DNA of 64,000 nucleotides from positions 186,001 through 250,000 of the forward strand of contig NZ_AP025508.1 in assembly GCF_024347615.1 (NCBI RefSeq), read 5' to 3'. Of this stretch, positions 45,833 to 54,919 are shown piece after piece (position 1 is the first letter of the stretch; the number at the start of each line of letters is the position of its first letter). Under the pieces are notes generated by a model that searched no databases, had not been told where the DNA came from, and saw only the letters and a list, made by a program, of their open reading frames with translations. The translations under genes were made by a program, and so were the position numbers. Source of the stretch: Vibrio splendidus (lineage in GTDB: Bacteria; Pseudomonadota; Gammaproteobacteria; Enterobacterales; Vibrionaceae).

Positions 45833-46647
45833 AACCTAAGTTACTAATTCTTGTTGTAAATTATAATCTTGACTTGAAATTAAGCGCTACAATTAATTCG
45901 TTGATAAAATCTAGGGATATATTATCTTCTAGTGACGTGCTTATCTGGGAGAATGGACCGATTAGTTCTAGTAACTCAAGTGTAGAATTTTTAAACACTA
46001 CTGGCGTTAATTTTCATTATAGGTTTTCGAGAGAAAACAAAGGTTTATCATATATATATAACACGGTTATAAGAGAATATGTTTCTAATTATGACTACTT
46101 GGTTATTTTGGATAATGATTCAATATTCGATAGTGAATTTTTTTCTTCTATTAACAAAGCCATCAGTTATGATCCGGAAATTAATTTACTTGTACCATTA
46201 ATAAAACATGAGGAAAAATTGATAAGCCCCTCAAACTTGAATTTCATATTTATGGAGAGGTGGCAGTCTGATGAAGTTGGAAAAATATCATCGGTAGATA
46301 GATTTGCTATAAACAGTGGAATGGTTATAAAATCCTCATTTCTTTTAAATGAGTTTCCTGGCTATAATGAGCTAATTAAATTTTATGGTACAGACGACGA
46401 TTTTTTTAATAAATACTCGAAAATCAATAAGTATTTTTATGTTTTAGATTATGTGTTTTCTCATGATTTCTCGATGTTCAGTGAGCAAACTTTAGATAAG
46501 GAATTGTTTCGTTTTAAGGAGCGATGCACTGCCTATCGATACGTCTATTCTAGCAGTTTTTTAAAAGGAGCCTTTTTGAAAGTATACTTATTCTTAGTCG
46601 CTTTGAAATTGGCCTTTAAATTTAGAAGTCTTAGGTTTCTTATTTAA
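45829..46647 (+). CDS. GT2 glycosyltransferase, rhamnosyltransferase-like
   Basis: This 272-residue protein has LLILVVNYNLDLKLSATINSL, VLIWENGP, FSRENKGLSYIYN and YLVILDNDSIFD. The N-x-GLS and DNDS motifs place it in the GT2 group that includes rhamnosyltransferases. GTDDDFFNKY in the second half fits the acceptor side. It lies between a GT4 gene (4-bp overlap) and the polymerase gene (1-bp gap). Confidence 0.82.
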   Translation: MKPKLLILVVNYNLDLKLSATINSLIKSRDILSSSDVLIWENGPISSSNSSVEFLNTTGVNFHYRFSRENKGLSYIYNTVIREYVSNYDYLVILDNDSIFDSEFFSSINKAISYDPEINLLVPLIKHEEKLISPSNLNFIFMERWQSDEVGKISSVDRFAINSGMVIKSSFLLNEFPGYNELIKFYGTDDDFFNKYSKINKYFYVLDYVFSHDFSMFSEQTLDKELFRFKERCTAYRYVYSSSFLKGAFLKVYLFLVALKLAFKFRSLRFLI

Positions 46648-46648
46648 A

Positions 46649-47674
46649 ATGATTTATTTAATAGTTACAGTTTACTTTTTTTGTGTATTTCATTTTTCAT
46701 TAAAGCATTCAAAGAATACAAGTTTGATTTTTTTTGTTGCAATTTTTCCTATGTTCACACTTTCAGTTCTGAGAGGGGATGTGGGTCCTGATACTCCAAT
46801 GTATTTGGGTTTTTTAAAATATTTGCAATCTGAACCTGATACTTTAATGATTTACGAACCATTGTATACATTTTTATCTGCATTCTTGTTATTTATACTT
46901 AATGAACCTAGAGTTGTACTCTCATGTTATGTGGTTATATTTACTTTGGTTTTACTTTTTTCAGTGAAGAAAGTGGATACTCAAGGCGTTATTGTTGCTT
47001 CTATCGTTGTCCCCATATTCTATATAGATATGACAATGAATGCTATTAGGATAGGGCTGGCATTTAGTGTTATTTTATATTCTATGAAAGCATTATCAGA
47101 TAGAAAATACACATTTTTCTTTATTCTTTCTGTCATTGCAACAATGCTTCATATATCGGCTATAGTAGTCTCCGGACTTATTTATGTTATATTTAGTAAG
47201 GGATGCAAGAAAGTCATTATTTTCATTGCATCTATAGCTTTTGTTTTATTGTATTTTAATGATTACATTGTTGCAAAGTTAACAGCTTATGAAACTATGA
47301 GCTCGCCTAGTGCATCATCAGGTCTCTCCGTATTGTTTCTATCTCTTAGTTTTATTTTTGTTTGGATCAAGTATCCTTACTTAAGAAAGGGAAGTGAACG
47401 AGTAATATTATATTTATTATTTTTTACTATTATGTCTTACCTTCTTGTTTTTGTAAGTTATGCGGGATTAAGAATTCAAAATTTAGTTTTCATTACTATA
47501 TTTTGTGCTTTCATCGTTCATCTAAGACGTCGAAATTTAGTAATAAGGAAAAATGCATATATATACTTTTGCCTGGTTGGTTTGTGTGGCTTCTTATTTA
47601 AGTTTCGAATTTTCTTATCAACTTATGGTTTAGGTGACTCTCCCTTTCTTCCTTACCACTTTTTTTGGAATTAA
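46649..47674 (+). CDS. wzy: EpsG-like O-antigen/capsule polymerase (Wzy)
   Basis: The 341-residue protein has about ten membrane helices. The early segment LSVLRGDVGPDTPMYLGFLKYL (a conserved Arg-Gly then Asp-Thr region) and NEPRVVLSCY fit the EpsG family, one of the Wzy polymerase types. As the only polymerase-like gene between wzx and rmlC it is the likely polymerase for the second polysaccharide, separate from the Wzy at 0.7 kb. Sequence conservation is low, so topology and context carry the call. Confidence 0.75.
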   Translation: MIYLIVTVYFFCVFHFSLKHSKNTSLIFFVAIFPMFTLSVLRGDVGPDTPMYLGFLKYLQSEPDTLMIYEPLYTFLSAFLLFILNEPRVVLSCYVVIFTLVLLFSVKKVDTQGVIVASIVVPIFYIDMTMNAIRIGLAFSVILYSMKALSDRKYTFFFILSVIATMLHISAIVVSGLIYVIFSKGCKKVIIFIASIAFVLLYFNDYIVAKLTAYETMSSPSASSGLSVLFLSLSFIFVWIKYPYLRKGSERVILYLLFFTIMSYLLVFVSYAGLRIQNLVFITIFCAFIVHLRRRNLVIRKNAYIYFCLVGLCGFLFKFRIFLSTYGLGDSPFLPYHFFWN

Positions 47675-47739
47675 TAAATAATCATTTTTAAATAGTGACA
47701 TTTACCTCCCATAATGGGTGGTTATATTATAGGAGCGTT

Positions 47740-48861
47740 ATGAAAGACCGTTTTGAAGTTTTAGATAGTTTTAGAGGGCTTTGTGCCATATCTGTTGTTA
47801 TATACCATATGAATGTGTTTGGTACTGTAACGGAATTAGATTTTTTCCGTGGTAGTTATTTATTTGTTGAATTTTTTTTTGTTTTAAGTGGTTTTGTTCT
47901 TTCTCATGGCTACTTAAATAGAAAAGATGTTGGATTCAAAGAGTTTTTTATTGGGCGTTTATTTAGGCTATATCCTCTGCATATCTTTACACTGTCATTA
48001 GTATTACTATTCCAAATAATAAAAGTCATTGCTTTAAATTTCAATGTTAGTTTTGAAGCTGAGCCTTTTACAGGACCTTATAATATTGCACAATTATTAC
48101 CTAACATACTGCTTTTGCAATCCTGGAGCTTTATAACTATACCGACATCTTTTAATGCTCCAGCATGGAGTATTAGTGTTGAATTTTATATGTATTTTAT
48201 TTTTTTCTTGCTAGTTTGTTTGTTTGGTCGGAGAAGTATTGTTCTTTCAACAGTTTTAAGTATGATTTTTTTTATATTTATTATTGGAGAATTCGAGTTT
48301 AGTACACCTAATGTAGCTAGAGGTATAAGCTGCTTTTTTGGTGGAGTTTTGTTTTATTATTTTTATGAATTAATTAAAGATCTACACCTTGAAGTCCATA
48401 GGATTTTAGCAACGATAGTTGAGTTTTTATTACTCTTGGCAATATATTTTTCTGTTAGCAGCGATTTTAATTTTGTAGGCCCTATTTCCTCATTACTTTT
48501 CATGATTTCAGTCCTTGTTTTTTCCTTTGAGTTAGGAGCCATTTCAAGCTTTTTTAAATTAAAGTTTTTTAAGTTAATGGGGCTTTTATCTTTTTCAATT
48601 TATTTGACTCATTGTGTTGTAATAAATTACATAGGTGCAATGATTAAGCTTATATCGAAGGTTGTCGGGGGCGAATTTTACTTTACTTTGAATGATGTTA
48701 ACTATATTGATTTTGGGGGGTTATTATATAATTATATTTATATTTTTTCTATACTAGCCCTGACTTTTATTTTTTCCATTTTTACTTACAACTTTGTTGA
48801 GATTAAATCTGTTCGTTATGGAAAAAGAGTTATCCATAATATTAAGGGGCATGAACACTAA
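47740..48861 (+). CDS. Second acyltransferase-3 family membrane protein
   Basis: The 373-residue protein carries DRFEVLDSFRGLCAISVVIYHMNVFG with the conserved Arg and His, FVEFFFVLSGFVLSHGY, FIGRLFRLYPLHIFTL and NAPAWSISVEFYMY, the full acyltransferase-3 signature, and about ten membrane helices. ATG 47740 is chosen because AGGAG stands 4 bp upstream. It likely O-acylates the polymer and is not a duplicate of the one at 43.2 kb, as the sequences differ widely. Confidence 0.9.
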   Translation: MKDRFEVLDSFRGLCAISVVIYHMNVFGTVTELDFFRGSYLFVEFFFVLSGFVLSHGYLNRKDVGFKEFFIGRLFRLYPLHIFTLSLVLLFQIIKVIALNFNVSFEAEPFTGPYNIAQLLPNILLLQSWSFITIPTSFNAPAWSISVEFYMYFIFFLLVCLFGRRSIVLSTVLSMIFFIFIIGEFEFSTPNVARGISCFFGGVLFYYFYELIKDLHLEVHRILATIVEFLLLLAIYFSVSSDFNFVGPISSLLFMISVLVFSFELGAISSFFKLKFFKLMGLLSFSIYLTHCVVINYIGAMIKLISKVVGGEFYFTLNDVNYIDFGGLLYNYIYIFSILALTFIFSIFTYNFVEIKSVRYGKRVIHNIKGHEH

Positions 48862-49362
48862 ATTTTTTAATGGAAAATTTACACAGGTTAAGGGCGCTAT
48901 AAACCGCCAGAAACAGAGTAAGCGAGCGGTAAACTATGAACATGTCTAGGTTTGAACATATTATCTATTAGCATTTTTTTAATATTCATGGTGAGAATTG
49001 AAACGACTTTTGTTTAACTGGTTTTTTATTAACTAAGGACACTGTATTTTGTCTAGTGGTAACAACCTTTATTAATGAAGCTCATCTCTATTTGATAGGT
49101 GCTAATCATGAGTTGCCAGGTTATTGTATTCATATAACTTCATTTTTGTAATGTGTATGCGTTATAAGTTTTGTACTTATTGGAATTTACTTGACTTATG
49201 GAGGTTAATTTCTCGTAAATTCTATCACTTACAAAGATAATTCTCGAAATTACTATTGTTCCTATTTAATGAGGTTGACGAATAAAATTTATAAGATTAG
49301 ATGCTCAATACGATTGTTGATTTTTTCTGTTATAGTGTTGAGTTCATTCCTATTTAGTTAAG
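48862..49362 (+). other. Gene-free stretch between acyltransferase and IS30-family element
   Basis: About 500 bp of AT-rich DNA with stop codons in all frames. I see no terminator of clear quality, no promoter pair worth naming and no recognisable gene remnant. Confidence 0.5.
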
Positions 49363-50451
49363 CCCGATTTCAGATAATAAGTGCGACATTTATGGAAAGG
49401 TGTAGAAGAGGAAGCCAACTGCTGAAAGTGGTACGCTCTTCTCGCCAAAGAAACAAGCAGTACTACCATGAATTATCAGCAGTTGACCGAGAGTAGAAGA
49501 TACCAGATTTCTGCTCTTTTAGAACGGGGAATTTCGGTTTCTGAAATAGCTAAAACCGTTCAGTGCCATCGCTCTACGGTATATCGGGAGCTTAAACGCG
49601 GCAGCAAAGGCAGTCATTATTGCCCAAGCGAAGCTCAGGTATTCTCAATCAAAAAACGCACATCAGCGCGTAAATACAAATTATCTCAGGAGCGTGTTGA
49701 TTTTATCAGCCTCCCCTTAGAATGGGATTGGAGTCCAGAGCAGATTTCCTGTGTATTAACTAGAGTCGGTGCTGCGGTCAGCCATGAGTGGTTCTATCGA
49801 TTTGTTGCGCAGGATAAACGCTTAGGAGGCTAGTTATATCGCCACTTGAGGCAAGGTCACAAGCGGTATCGTCGCGGTAGAAAAGAGAAAGCGCCAGCGA
49901 TCAAGAATGCTGTTTCTATCGATGATAGGCCAAGCATTGTTGACAGTAAGAAGCGATTGGGTGATTGGGAAATCGACACCGTATTAGGCAAACCTGGCAC
50001 AGGTGGTATGGTAACAATTTTAGAGCGTAAAACAAGATTTTACGTGGTCAAGAAGGTGCCATCGAAGTCAGCAGATGATGTCACTAAAGCCACCATAGAA
50101 CTACTCATGCCTTATAGGGAACATGTCCATACCATTACGGCAGATAACGGGAGAGAGTTTGCAGGTCATGAAACCATCGCAAAGGCGTTGGAGACTGATG
50201 TGTACTTTGCCCATCCTTATAGCTCTTGGGAGCGTGGAGCCAATGAGAGTGCTAACGGGTTTTTAAGGCAATATGTGAAGAAAGGAACCGACTTAACAAC
50301 GGTAACAGACAGCGATATTGAATTCGCTGTATCACGTATAAATTATCGACCGAATAAGTGTTTAGACTTCAAGCAACCAGCTATTATTTTTGAAGAAATT
50401 GCAGTGGCTGCTTGATATTTGAGAGTGTCGCACTTCGCAGTCGAATTCGGG
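49363..50451 (+). mobile_element. IS30-family insertion sequence, about 1.09 kb
   Basis: The ends are imperfect inverted repeats of about 28 bp that share CCCGA-x-TTC and AAGTGCGACA (left 49363-49390; right 50424-50451, about 20 of 28 matching), flanked by AG on both sides, a possible 2-bp target duplication. It encodes one IS30 transposase frame, broken by an amber codon. Confidence 0.82.
49468..50415 (+). pseudogene. IS30-family transposase interrupted by an in-frame stop
   Basis: The N-terminal part has MNYQQLTESRRYQISALLER and ISVSEIAKTVQCHRSTVYREL, the IS30 helix-turn-helix; the C-terminal part has the DDE core (DWEIDTVLGKPGTGG, TITADNGREFAGHE, YSSWERGANESANGFLRQY). One TAG codon at 49831-49833 separates them, after QDKRLGG and before LYRHLRQGHKRYRRGR, in the same reading frame, so a single substitution (for example from GAG or AAG) explains the break. 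It would otherwise be about 315 residues, normal for the family. Confidence 0.88.
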
Positions 50452-51191
50452 AGTAGTTAGCTAATAATACAAGATCAATAGAGAGCTTATTTAAATCGCA
50501 AATACAGAAAACATTTATTCCATTATTATTAGCCATTAACCCTCTGTTTTTCAATCGTTATATTCATACAATTCAGTGTAAGAATTAAGTGGAACGATTT
50601 TAATGACGTTAAAACATTAATTTGCATTGTGTAGGTTTTTAAAAAGTGCAACTGCATTTCATTGAAAGCTAGTTGGAGGTAGTGTATACCGAAAGTGATA
50701 ACTGAACAAGATTGATTATACATAGTGATTGTGTACTAACTGGATAAATTGCGTTTACGAGTTCGTATAAAAGGTACTATCTAGAGTATTATTTTGAAGT
50801 TTGTTTAGAATGGAATTAACTTCAATAAGAGTAAGTCATGTTTGTCTTCGAATCGAGGAGCATAAGTTTTTTTGGTGAGTGGTTTGGTGGGTTTGCATAT
50901 TTATTTAAATAGTAAATATTTATATTAAAGTTGTTAAAATAATCACTCAATTTTATTCTGATGAGTGTGATGTTTCTTTTATTTTGCGCCTTGTTGGTTT
51001 AATTTTCTGATGTGATTTTGGAGGTTGTGGTTCAGGAGAGTTATAATGATAAAATTTTCAGAATCATGCTAAAAATAGCAAAATACCACAAAACTCTCGT
51101 TTATGTAATCGAGAATTATTAGCAGTTTCTATTCAAATATGTAATTTGAAATTGACATTAAATAACATTTAAGCGTTTACAGGGTAGGAGA
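50452..51191 (+). other. Gene-free AT-rich stretch before rmlC
   Basis: About 740 bp without a supported gene. A 41-codon open stretch right behind the IS (about 50457-50590, ending FFNRYIHTIQCKN and a stop) could be the tail of a gene cut by the IS, but nothing identifies it. The last 130 bp before rmlC are very AT-rich and probably hold its promoter. Confidence 0.5.
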
Positions 51192-51743
51192 ATGAAAATA
51201 ATTGGTACCCACATTTCTGATGTGAAAATTATTGAACCAAGTGTATTTGGTGATGAGCGTGGTTTCTTTATGGAAACCTGGAATCAAAAGCAATTTGAAG
51301 AACTAGTAACGGGAAAGCCGACTCAATTTGTACAAGATAATCACTCTAAATCGAAGAAAGGTATCTTACGCGGCCTGCATTACCAAACTGAAAACACCCA
51401 AGGTAAGTTAATTCGCGTTGTTTCTGGTGAAGTGTTTGATGTTGCAGTCGATATTCGAAAAGGCTCACCAACTTTTGGGCAGTGGGTAGGAGAGTACTTA
51501 TCTGCTGAAAACAAACGTCAATTGTGGGTGCCAGAAGGGTTTGCTCATGGGTTCTACGTGACAAGTGATGAGGCGGAGTTTGTTTATAAGTGTACGGACT
51601 ATTATAACCCATCAGCAGAACGCTCAATTGCTTGGAATGATGAAAATTTAGCTATTGATTGGCCTATCTCAGTCAAGCCTTTATTATCAGGAAAAGATAA
51701 GCAAGGCAGCAAACTTTCTAAGGATACTTCCATTTTAATATGA
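51192..51743 (+). CDS. rmlC: dTDP-4-dehydrorhamnose 3,5-epimerase
   Basis: The 183-residue cupin enzyme has DERGFFMETWNQKQFEE, QDNHSKSKKGILRGLHYQ with the catalytic His, DVAVDIRKGSPTFGQW and the LWVPEGFAHGFYV motif, all of RmlC. It makes the 3,5-epimer that RmlD then reduces to dTDP-L-rhamnose. GTAGGAG lies just before ATG 51192. It stands 14 kb from rmlBAD, with a decayed copy left behind them, and overlaps the next glycosyltransferase by 4 bp. Confidence 0.95.
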   Translation: MKIIGTHISDVKIIEPSVFGDERGFFMETWNQKQFEELVTGKPTQFVQDNHSKSKKGILRGLHYQTENTQGKLIRVVSGEVFDVAVDIRKGSPTFGQWVGEYLSAENKRQLWVPEGFAHGFYVTSDEAEFVYKCTDYYNPSAERSIAWNDENLAIDWPISVKPLLSGKDKQGSKLSKDTSILI

Positions 51744-52531
51744 ATGTTTATATTTCTGTAATATCACATGGCCACTCAGAATTAATGAACCGGTTATTGT
51801 GTTTACCCGCTTTAGCTGAAAAATATCAAGTTGTAGTTAAAAGTAATAAACCTCAAGATAAGTTTGATGCTTGGATTTCACATCCGAATGTTCATTGGAT
51901 AAATGATGGATATGGGTATGGTTTTGGTCATAATAATAATATTGCTTTTAATCACTGTTGTTCAAAGCTTGGGATGGTTGAAGATGATTGTTTTATTATT
52001 TTAAACCCTGACGTTGTTATTGAGGTTTGTGAAATTGAGCGACTAATTTTTGATATGCAAGAAAAACAAGTTAAGTTGGCTGCAATTAATCTGTTTAAAG
52101 ATAATGAATTTACTAATTATGATAACTCCATTCGAAACTTTCCTTCTTTAATTCAATTTTCAAAATCTTTCTTAGGGTTAGGGAACAGCTCAATATTAGA
52201 TAAATCTTCATTAAGTGCCCCATCTCAAGTTGATTGGGCGGCAGGCTCTTTTTTGGCATTTCAAGCTCGCCACTATGCTAATCTTGGTGGCTTCGATGAG
52301 AACTACTTTATGTATTGTGAAGATATTGATATTTGTTATCGAAGCTATTTAGTTGGAGAGAGAACTATGTATTACCCTGATATAAAAGCGCGACATTTGG
52401 CTAAACATGAAAACAGAAAACTTATCTCGAAACATTTTTATTGGCATGTGATAAGTGTAATACGCTTTTTGTTTACTAAGGCGGGTTTAACAAAAGCTAA
52501 GTCAGACTTGACTCTAGATAAACTGTTATAG
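51740..52531 (+). CDS. GT2 rhamnosyltransferase, WbbL-like
   Basis: This 263-residue GT2 protein has NVYISVISHGHSELMN, NDGYGYGFGHNNNIAF, FIILNPDVVIE (the N-P-D metal site) and NYFMYCEDIDICYR near residue 190. The last motif with its acidic EDID is typical of WbbL-type rhamnosyltransferases that add rhamnose to GlcNAc-diphosphoundecaprenol. With wecA downstream and rmlC overlapping upstream, transfer of rhamnose onto a WecA-made primer is a sensible reading. It is the last gene of the second cluster. Confidence 0.85.
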   Translation: MNVYISVISHGHSELMNRLLCLPALAEKYQVVVKSNKPQDKFDAWISHPNVHWINDGYGYGFGHNNNIAFNHCCSKLGMVEDDCFIILNPDVVIEVCEIERLIFDMQEKQVKLAAINLFKDNEFTNYDNSIRNFPSLIQFSKSFLGLGNSSILDKSSLSAPSQVDWAAGSFLAFQARHYANLGGFDENYFMYCEDIDICYRSYLVGERTMYYPDIKARHLAKHENRKLISKHFYWHVISVIRFLFTKAGLTKAKSDLTLDKLL

Positions 52532-52988
52532 CATTAAAGATAGAATAGGATATTTACATATGCGGTGATCTTATTCCAGCTTTACACCGTGGTATTACCA
52601 AATTATCACAATCATTTATTGCTTGTTAACCACCCCTTCAAGCATTAAAAATACGTACTAAATGACTCGTTGAACTGGATAATACTTCGCTGATGCAATA
52701 ATCGTTTACCATGCCGTGAATTAATCTGTGGTTTATTGGTCGAGGCTATTGATTTCTGCGGAGTAACAGTCTCCTATAAAAACCATGATTTAGTCTGGTC
52801 TGATGACTGTCTCAGTGCTGAGGCAAAACTGAGAGGGTTTTACGTTTACGCTTGATTTCCCCAATAGGTGGTGAAACTTGGCTTGTTTGTGAACATCAAA
52901 AAATATAGGACACCCATGTATTTGACAGGTTTCAAATCGCCGACTAGCCTTAGTTTATCTGTTTAGATTTTGTTCACTGGCGGTCAGG
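52532..52988 (+). other. Gap between polysaccharide cluster and tyrosine transposase
   Basis: No complete gene. A 53-codon open stretch at 52694-52855 (containing GLLVEAIDFCGVTVSYKNHD and ending GFYVYA) reads like a protein fragment but lacks a start and I cannot place it. The remainder shows nothing. Confidence 0.4.
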
Positions 52989-54011
52989 ATGACTCAAGCA
53001 CGCTCAACTCAAGTTTCCCTTCAAGATACTGCTTACTATCACTGTATTTCACGGTGTGTACGTCGCGCGTTTTTGTGTGGCGAGGATAAGTATTCAGGGC
53101 AAAACTTTGAGCATCGCCGAGTTTGGCTGGTCGAACGTATGAGGTTGCTAAGCCAAGTGTTTGCGATTGATGTGTGTGCCTATGCCATTATGTCTAATCA
53201 CTACCATTTGGTGTTGCATGTTAATACGGCGTCGGTGGAATCTTGGAATGACGAAGAGGTCGTTCAGCGTTGGATTACGTTATACAAAGCGCCTTTGCTG
53301 GTGAGTCGTTGGCTGAGTGGTGAGTTAAAATCTAAAGCTGAAATCAACAAAACGCTTGAGCTTATTGATGAATGGCGTGAGCGTTTGCAGGACATCTCTT
53401 GGTTCATGCGTAACCTGAATGAGTTTGTCGCTCGTGAAGCGAATAAAGAAGAAGGTTGTAAAGGCCGCTTCTGGGAAGGGCGGTTTAAGTCTCAAGCTTT
53501 GTTGGATGAAAAAGCGCTGTTAAGCTGCATGGCTTATGTGGATTTGAATCCGGTTCGGGCTGGCATGGCGCAATCATTAGAGGAATCTGAATTTACTTCC
53601 GTCTATGAACGCATTCATTCTATGGCTTGCAAAGGCGATGAAGGTAAAGGCGAGGTCGTCTCTTTACCCGCTAAAGGCTTGGCTGGCTTTTTAGGGAATG
53701 AGCGACAAATGCAGCCTTCGGTGTTTTCTAAGATAGGGGGCATTGAGTTCTCTTTGTTGGATTATTTAGCCCTAGTGGAAGCATTAGGCCAAGTGGTTCG
53801 GCCAAACAAGCGTGGTTATATTCCGCCATGTGATAATACGACTCTTGAACGGCTTAATATGGGGGCTGAGGAATGGCTTAAACTCTCAGAAAGCTTTGGG
53901 GGCAAATTTCGCTGTGCTGTTGGGTCTGCTCAAGAGCTTGAAAGCTATGCATTGCACACCAACCGAGCGTGGGTATCGGGACAAAGCTTGATGACGGCTT
54001 GTGACGCCTAG
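52989..54011 (+). CDS. REP-associated tyrosine transposase (RAYT, Y1/HUH family)
   Basis: The 340-residue protein has YYHCISRCVRRAFLCG at the N terminus, the HUH-type metal motif in SNHYHLVLHV (His-x-His) near residue 70, and GRFWEGRFKSQALLDEKALL followed by CMAYVDLNPVRAGM with the catalytic tyrosine region. These features define RAYT or IS200-like Y1 transposases. RAYTs are single-copy enzymes linked to the spread of small palindromic repeats; the extra C-terminal 120 residues are seen in the long form. No IS200-type ends are evident. Confidence 0.88.
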   Translation: MTQARSTQVSLQDTAYYHCISRCVRRAFLCGEDKYSGQNFEHRRVWLVERMRLLSQVFAIDVCAYAIMSNHYHLVLHVNTASVESWNDEEVVQRWITLYKAPLLVSRWLSGELKSKAEINKTLELIDEWRERLQDISWFMRNLNEFVAREANKEEGCKGRFWEGRFKSQALLDEKALLSCMAYVDLNPVRAGMAQSLEESEFTSVYERIHSMACKGDEGKGEVVSLPAKGLAGFLGNERQMQPSVFSKIGGIEFSLLDYLALVEALGQVVRPNKRGYIPPCDNTTLERLNMGAEEWLKLSESFGGKFRCAVGSAQELESYALHTNRAWVSGQSLMTACDA

Positions 54012-54052
54012 AGGGAGTAGATGTGGTACTAAGTTTCATATGAGTGTCGAGG

Positions 54053-54322
54053 TCAGAACAAATCACTATGCGAGCCAACCCTTGCCAGTTGGAGTTGTCC
54101 GTCGAAAATTCGGTAGATGAGTAATAGATCTGGCTTTATGTGGCAGTCTCGAAACTCTACCCAATTTCCAGTTAATGAGTGGTCGACATTTTTAGCATCG
54201 AGCGTTTCACCACGTTGCAGCTTGGATATTATGTTCCCGACTTCAACAATGTCAGGAATAGACATCTTGTTTACTTTTTTGAAGTCTTTCTTAAATTGAG
54301 TTGAGTATTCTAACTCATACAT
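54053..54322 (-). CDS. YafQ-like type II toxin (RelE/ParE superfamily)
   Basis: The 89-residue protein (MYELEYSTQFKKDFKKVNKM start) has the RelE/YafQ fold pattern: basic N-terminal helices, LTGNWVEFRDCHIKPDLLLIYRI and LARVGSHSDLF at the end, where His and the aromatic residue sit as in the YafQ active site. It is expected to cleave mRNA on the ribosome. The start at 54322 overlaps the antitoxin stop by 8 bp; the frame is open further upstream but inside the antitoxin gene. Confidence 0.88.
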   Translation of the reverse strand: MYELEYSTQFKKDFKKVNKMSIPDIVEVGNIISKLQRGETLDAKNVDHSLTGNWVEFRDCHIKPDLLLIYRIFDGQLQLARVGSHSDLF

Positions 54323-54593
54323 TGTTAACTTTACCTTCAGTGAGCTCAGATAGTAGAGAATCAACTGAATTCGTTTTATGTCCCTTACCTTCAATAAGCT
54401 CCATGATGGCAGCAGAAGTCACATCGTTTGGCTGTGGTACCCTTAAATCAAAAGGTATTCCGCCGTGGTTGATTACAGCTTTCGCGAATAGTTTTATTGC
54501 CTGGGAAGTGCTTAAACCAACCTCATCACAAATATTTGTAAAAGCGACTTTAGTATCGTGATCAATACGTGTACTCAGCATTTCATTTTTCAT
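54315..54593 (-). CDS. DinJ/RelB-like antitoxin
   Basis: The 92-residue protein has MLSTRIDHDTKVAFTNICDEVGLSTSQAIKLFAKAV, a ribbon-helix-helix DNA-binding start as in DinJ/RelB, and an acidic C-terminal tail (GIPFDLRVPQPNDV, then MELIEGKGH) that would wrap the toxin. ATG 54593 is chosen because the family begins there; the frame is open upstream through heptamer repeats. The pair is likely autoregulated. Type II systems of this kind stabilise the DNA around them. Confidence 0.88.
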   Translation of the reverse strand: MKNEMLSTRIDHDTKVAFTNICDEVGLSTSQAIKLFAKAVINHGGIPFDLRVPQPNDVTSAAIMELIEGKGHKTNSVDSLLSELTEGKVNNV

Positions 54594-54653
54594 GTTTATA
54601 CCTTTATGTAGTGCAATGTAATACAAAGTATAACAGTGTTTGAAAGCGTGCAA

Positions 54654-54685
54654 CAATAAGCAATAAGCAATAAGCAATAAGCAAT
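54654..54685 (+). repeat. Heptamer tandem repeat CAATAAG
   Basis: CAATAAG occurs four times in a row plus four bases of a fifth, upstream of the toxin-antitoxin pair and just before the transposase fragment. Unit number is likely to vary between strains. Confidence 0.85.
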
Positions 54686-54693
54686 TCAGGGTT

Positions 54694-54807
54694 AAGCGTT
54701 GCATGGCCTATGTTAATTTGAAACCAGTTGAGACCTATGTGGTTCAGTATCACGAAGCGGTGGTTGATATTATGGTTGAAAAATCGGCAATGCTTAACAA
54801 CAAGTAA
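54694..54807 (+). pseudogene. Fragment of a second RAYT transposase gene
   Basis: A 37-codon frame reads KRCMAYVNLKPVETYVVQYH and ends in a stop. CMAYVNLKPV aligns with CMAYVDLNPV of the tyrosine transposase at 52989, so this is the end of a deleted relative. The rest of the gene is missing; the toxin-antitoxin pair lies between the two. Confidence 0.7.
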
Positions 54808-54919
54808 TTCCCAATTGTGGATACAGAAATTACCGATTTTCCTAACTGATTAAGAGCTAAAAAATTCATCGCTAAGATATTAGCTAGAGACAAACAATAA
54901 CCAAAAAAGGCTTAAACCC

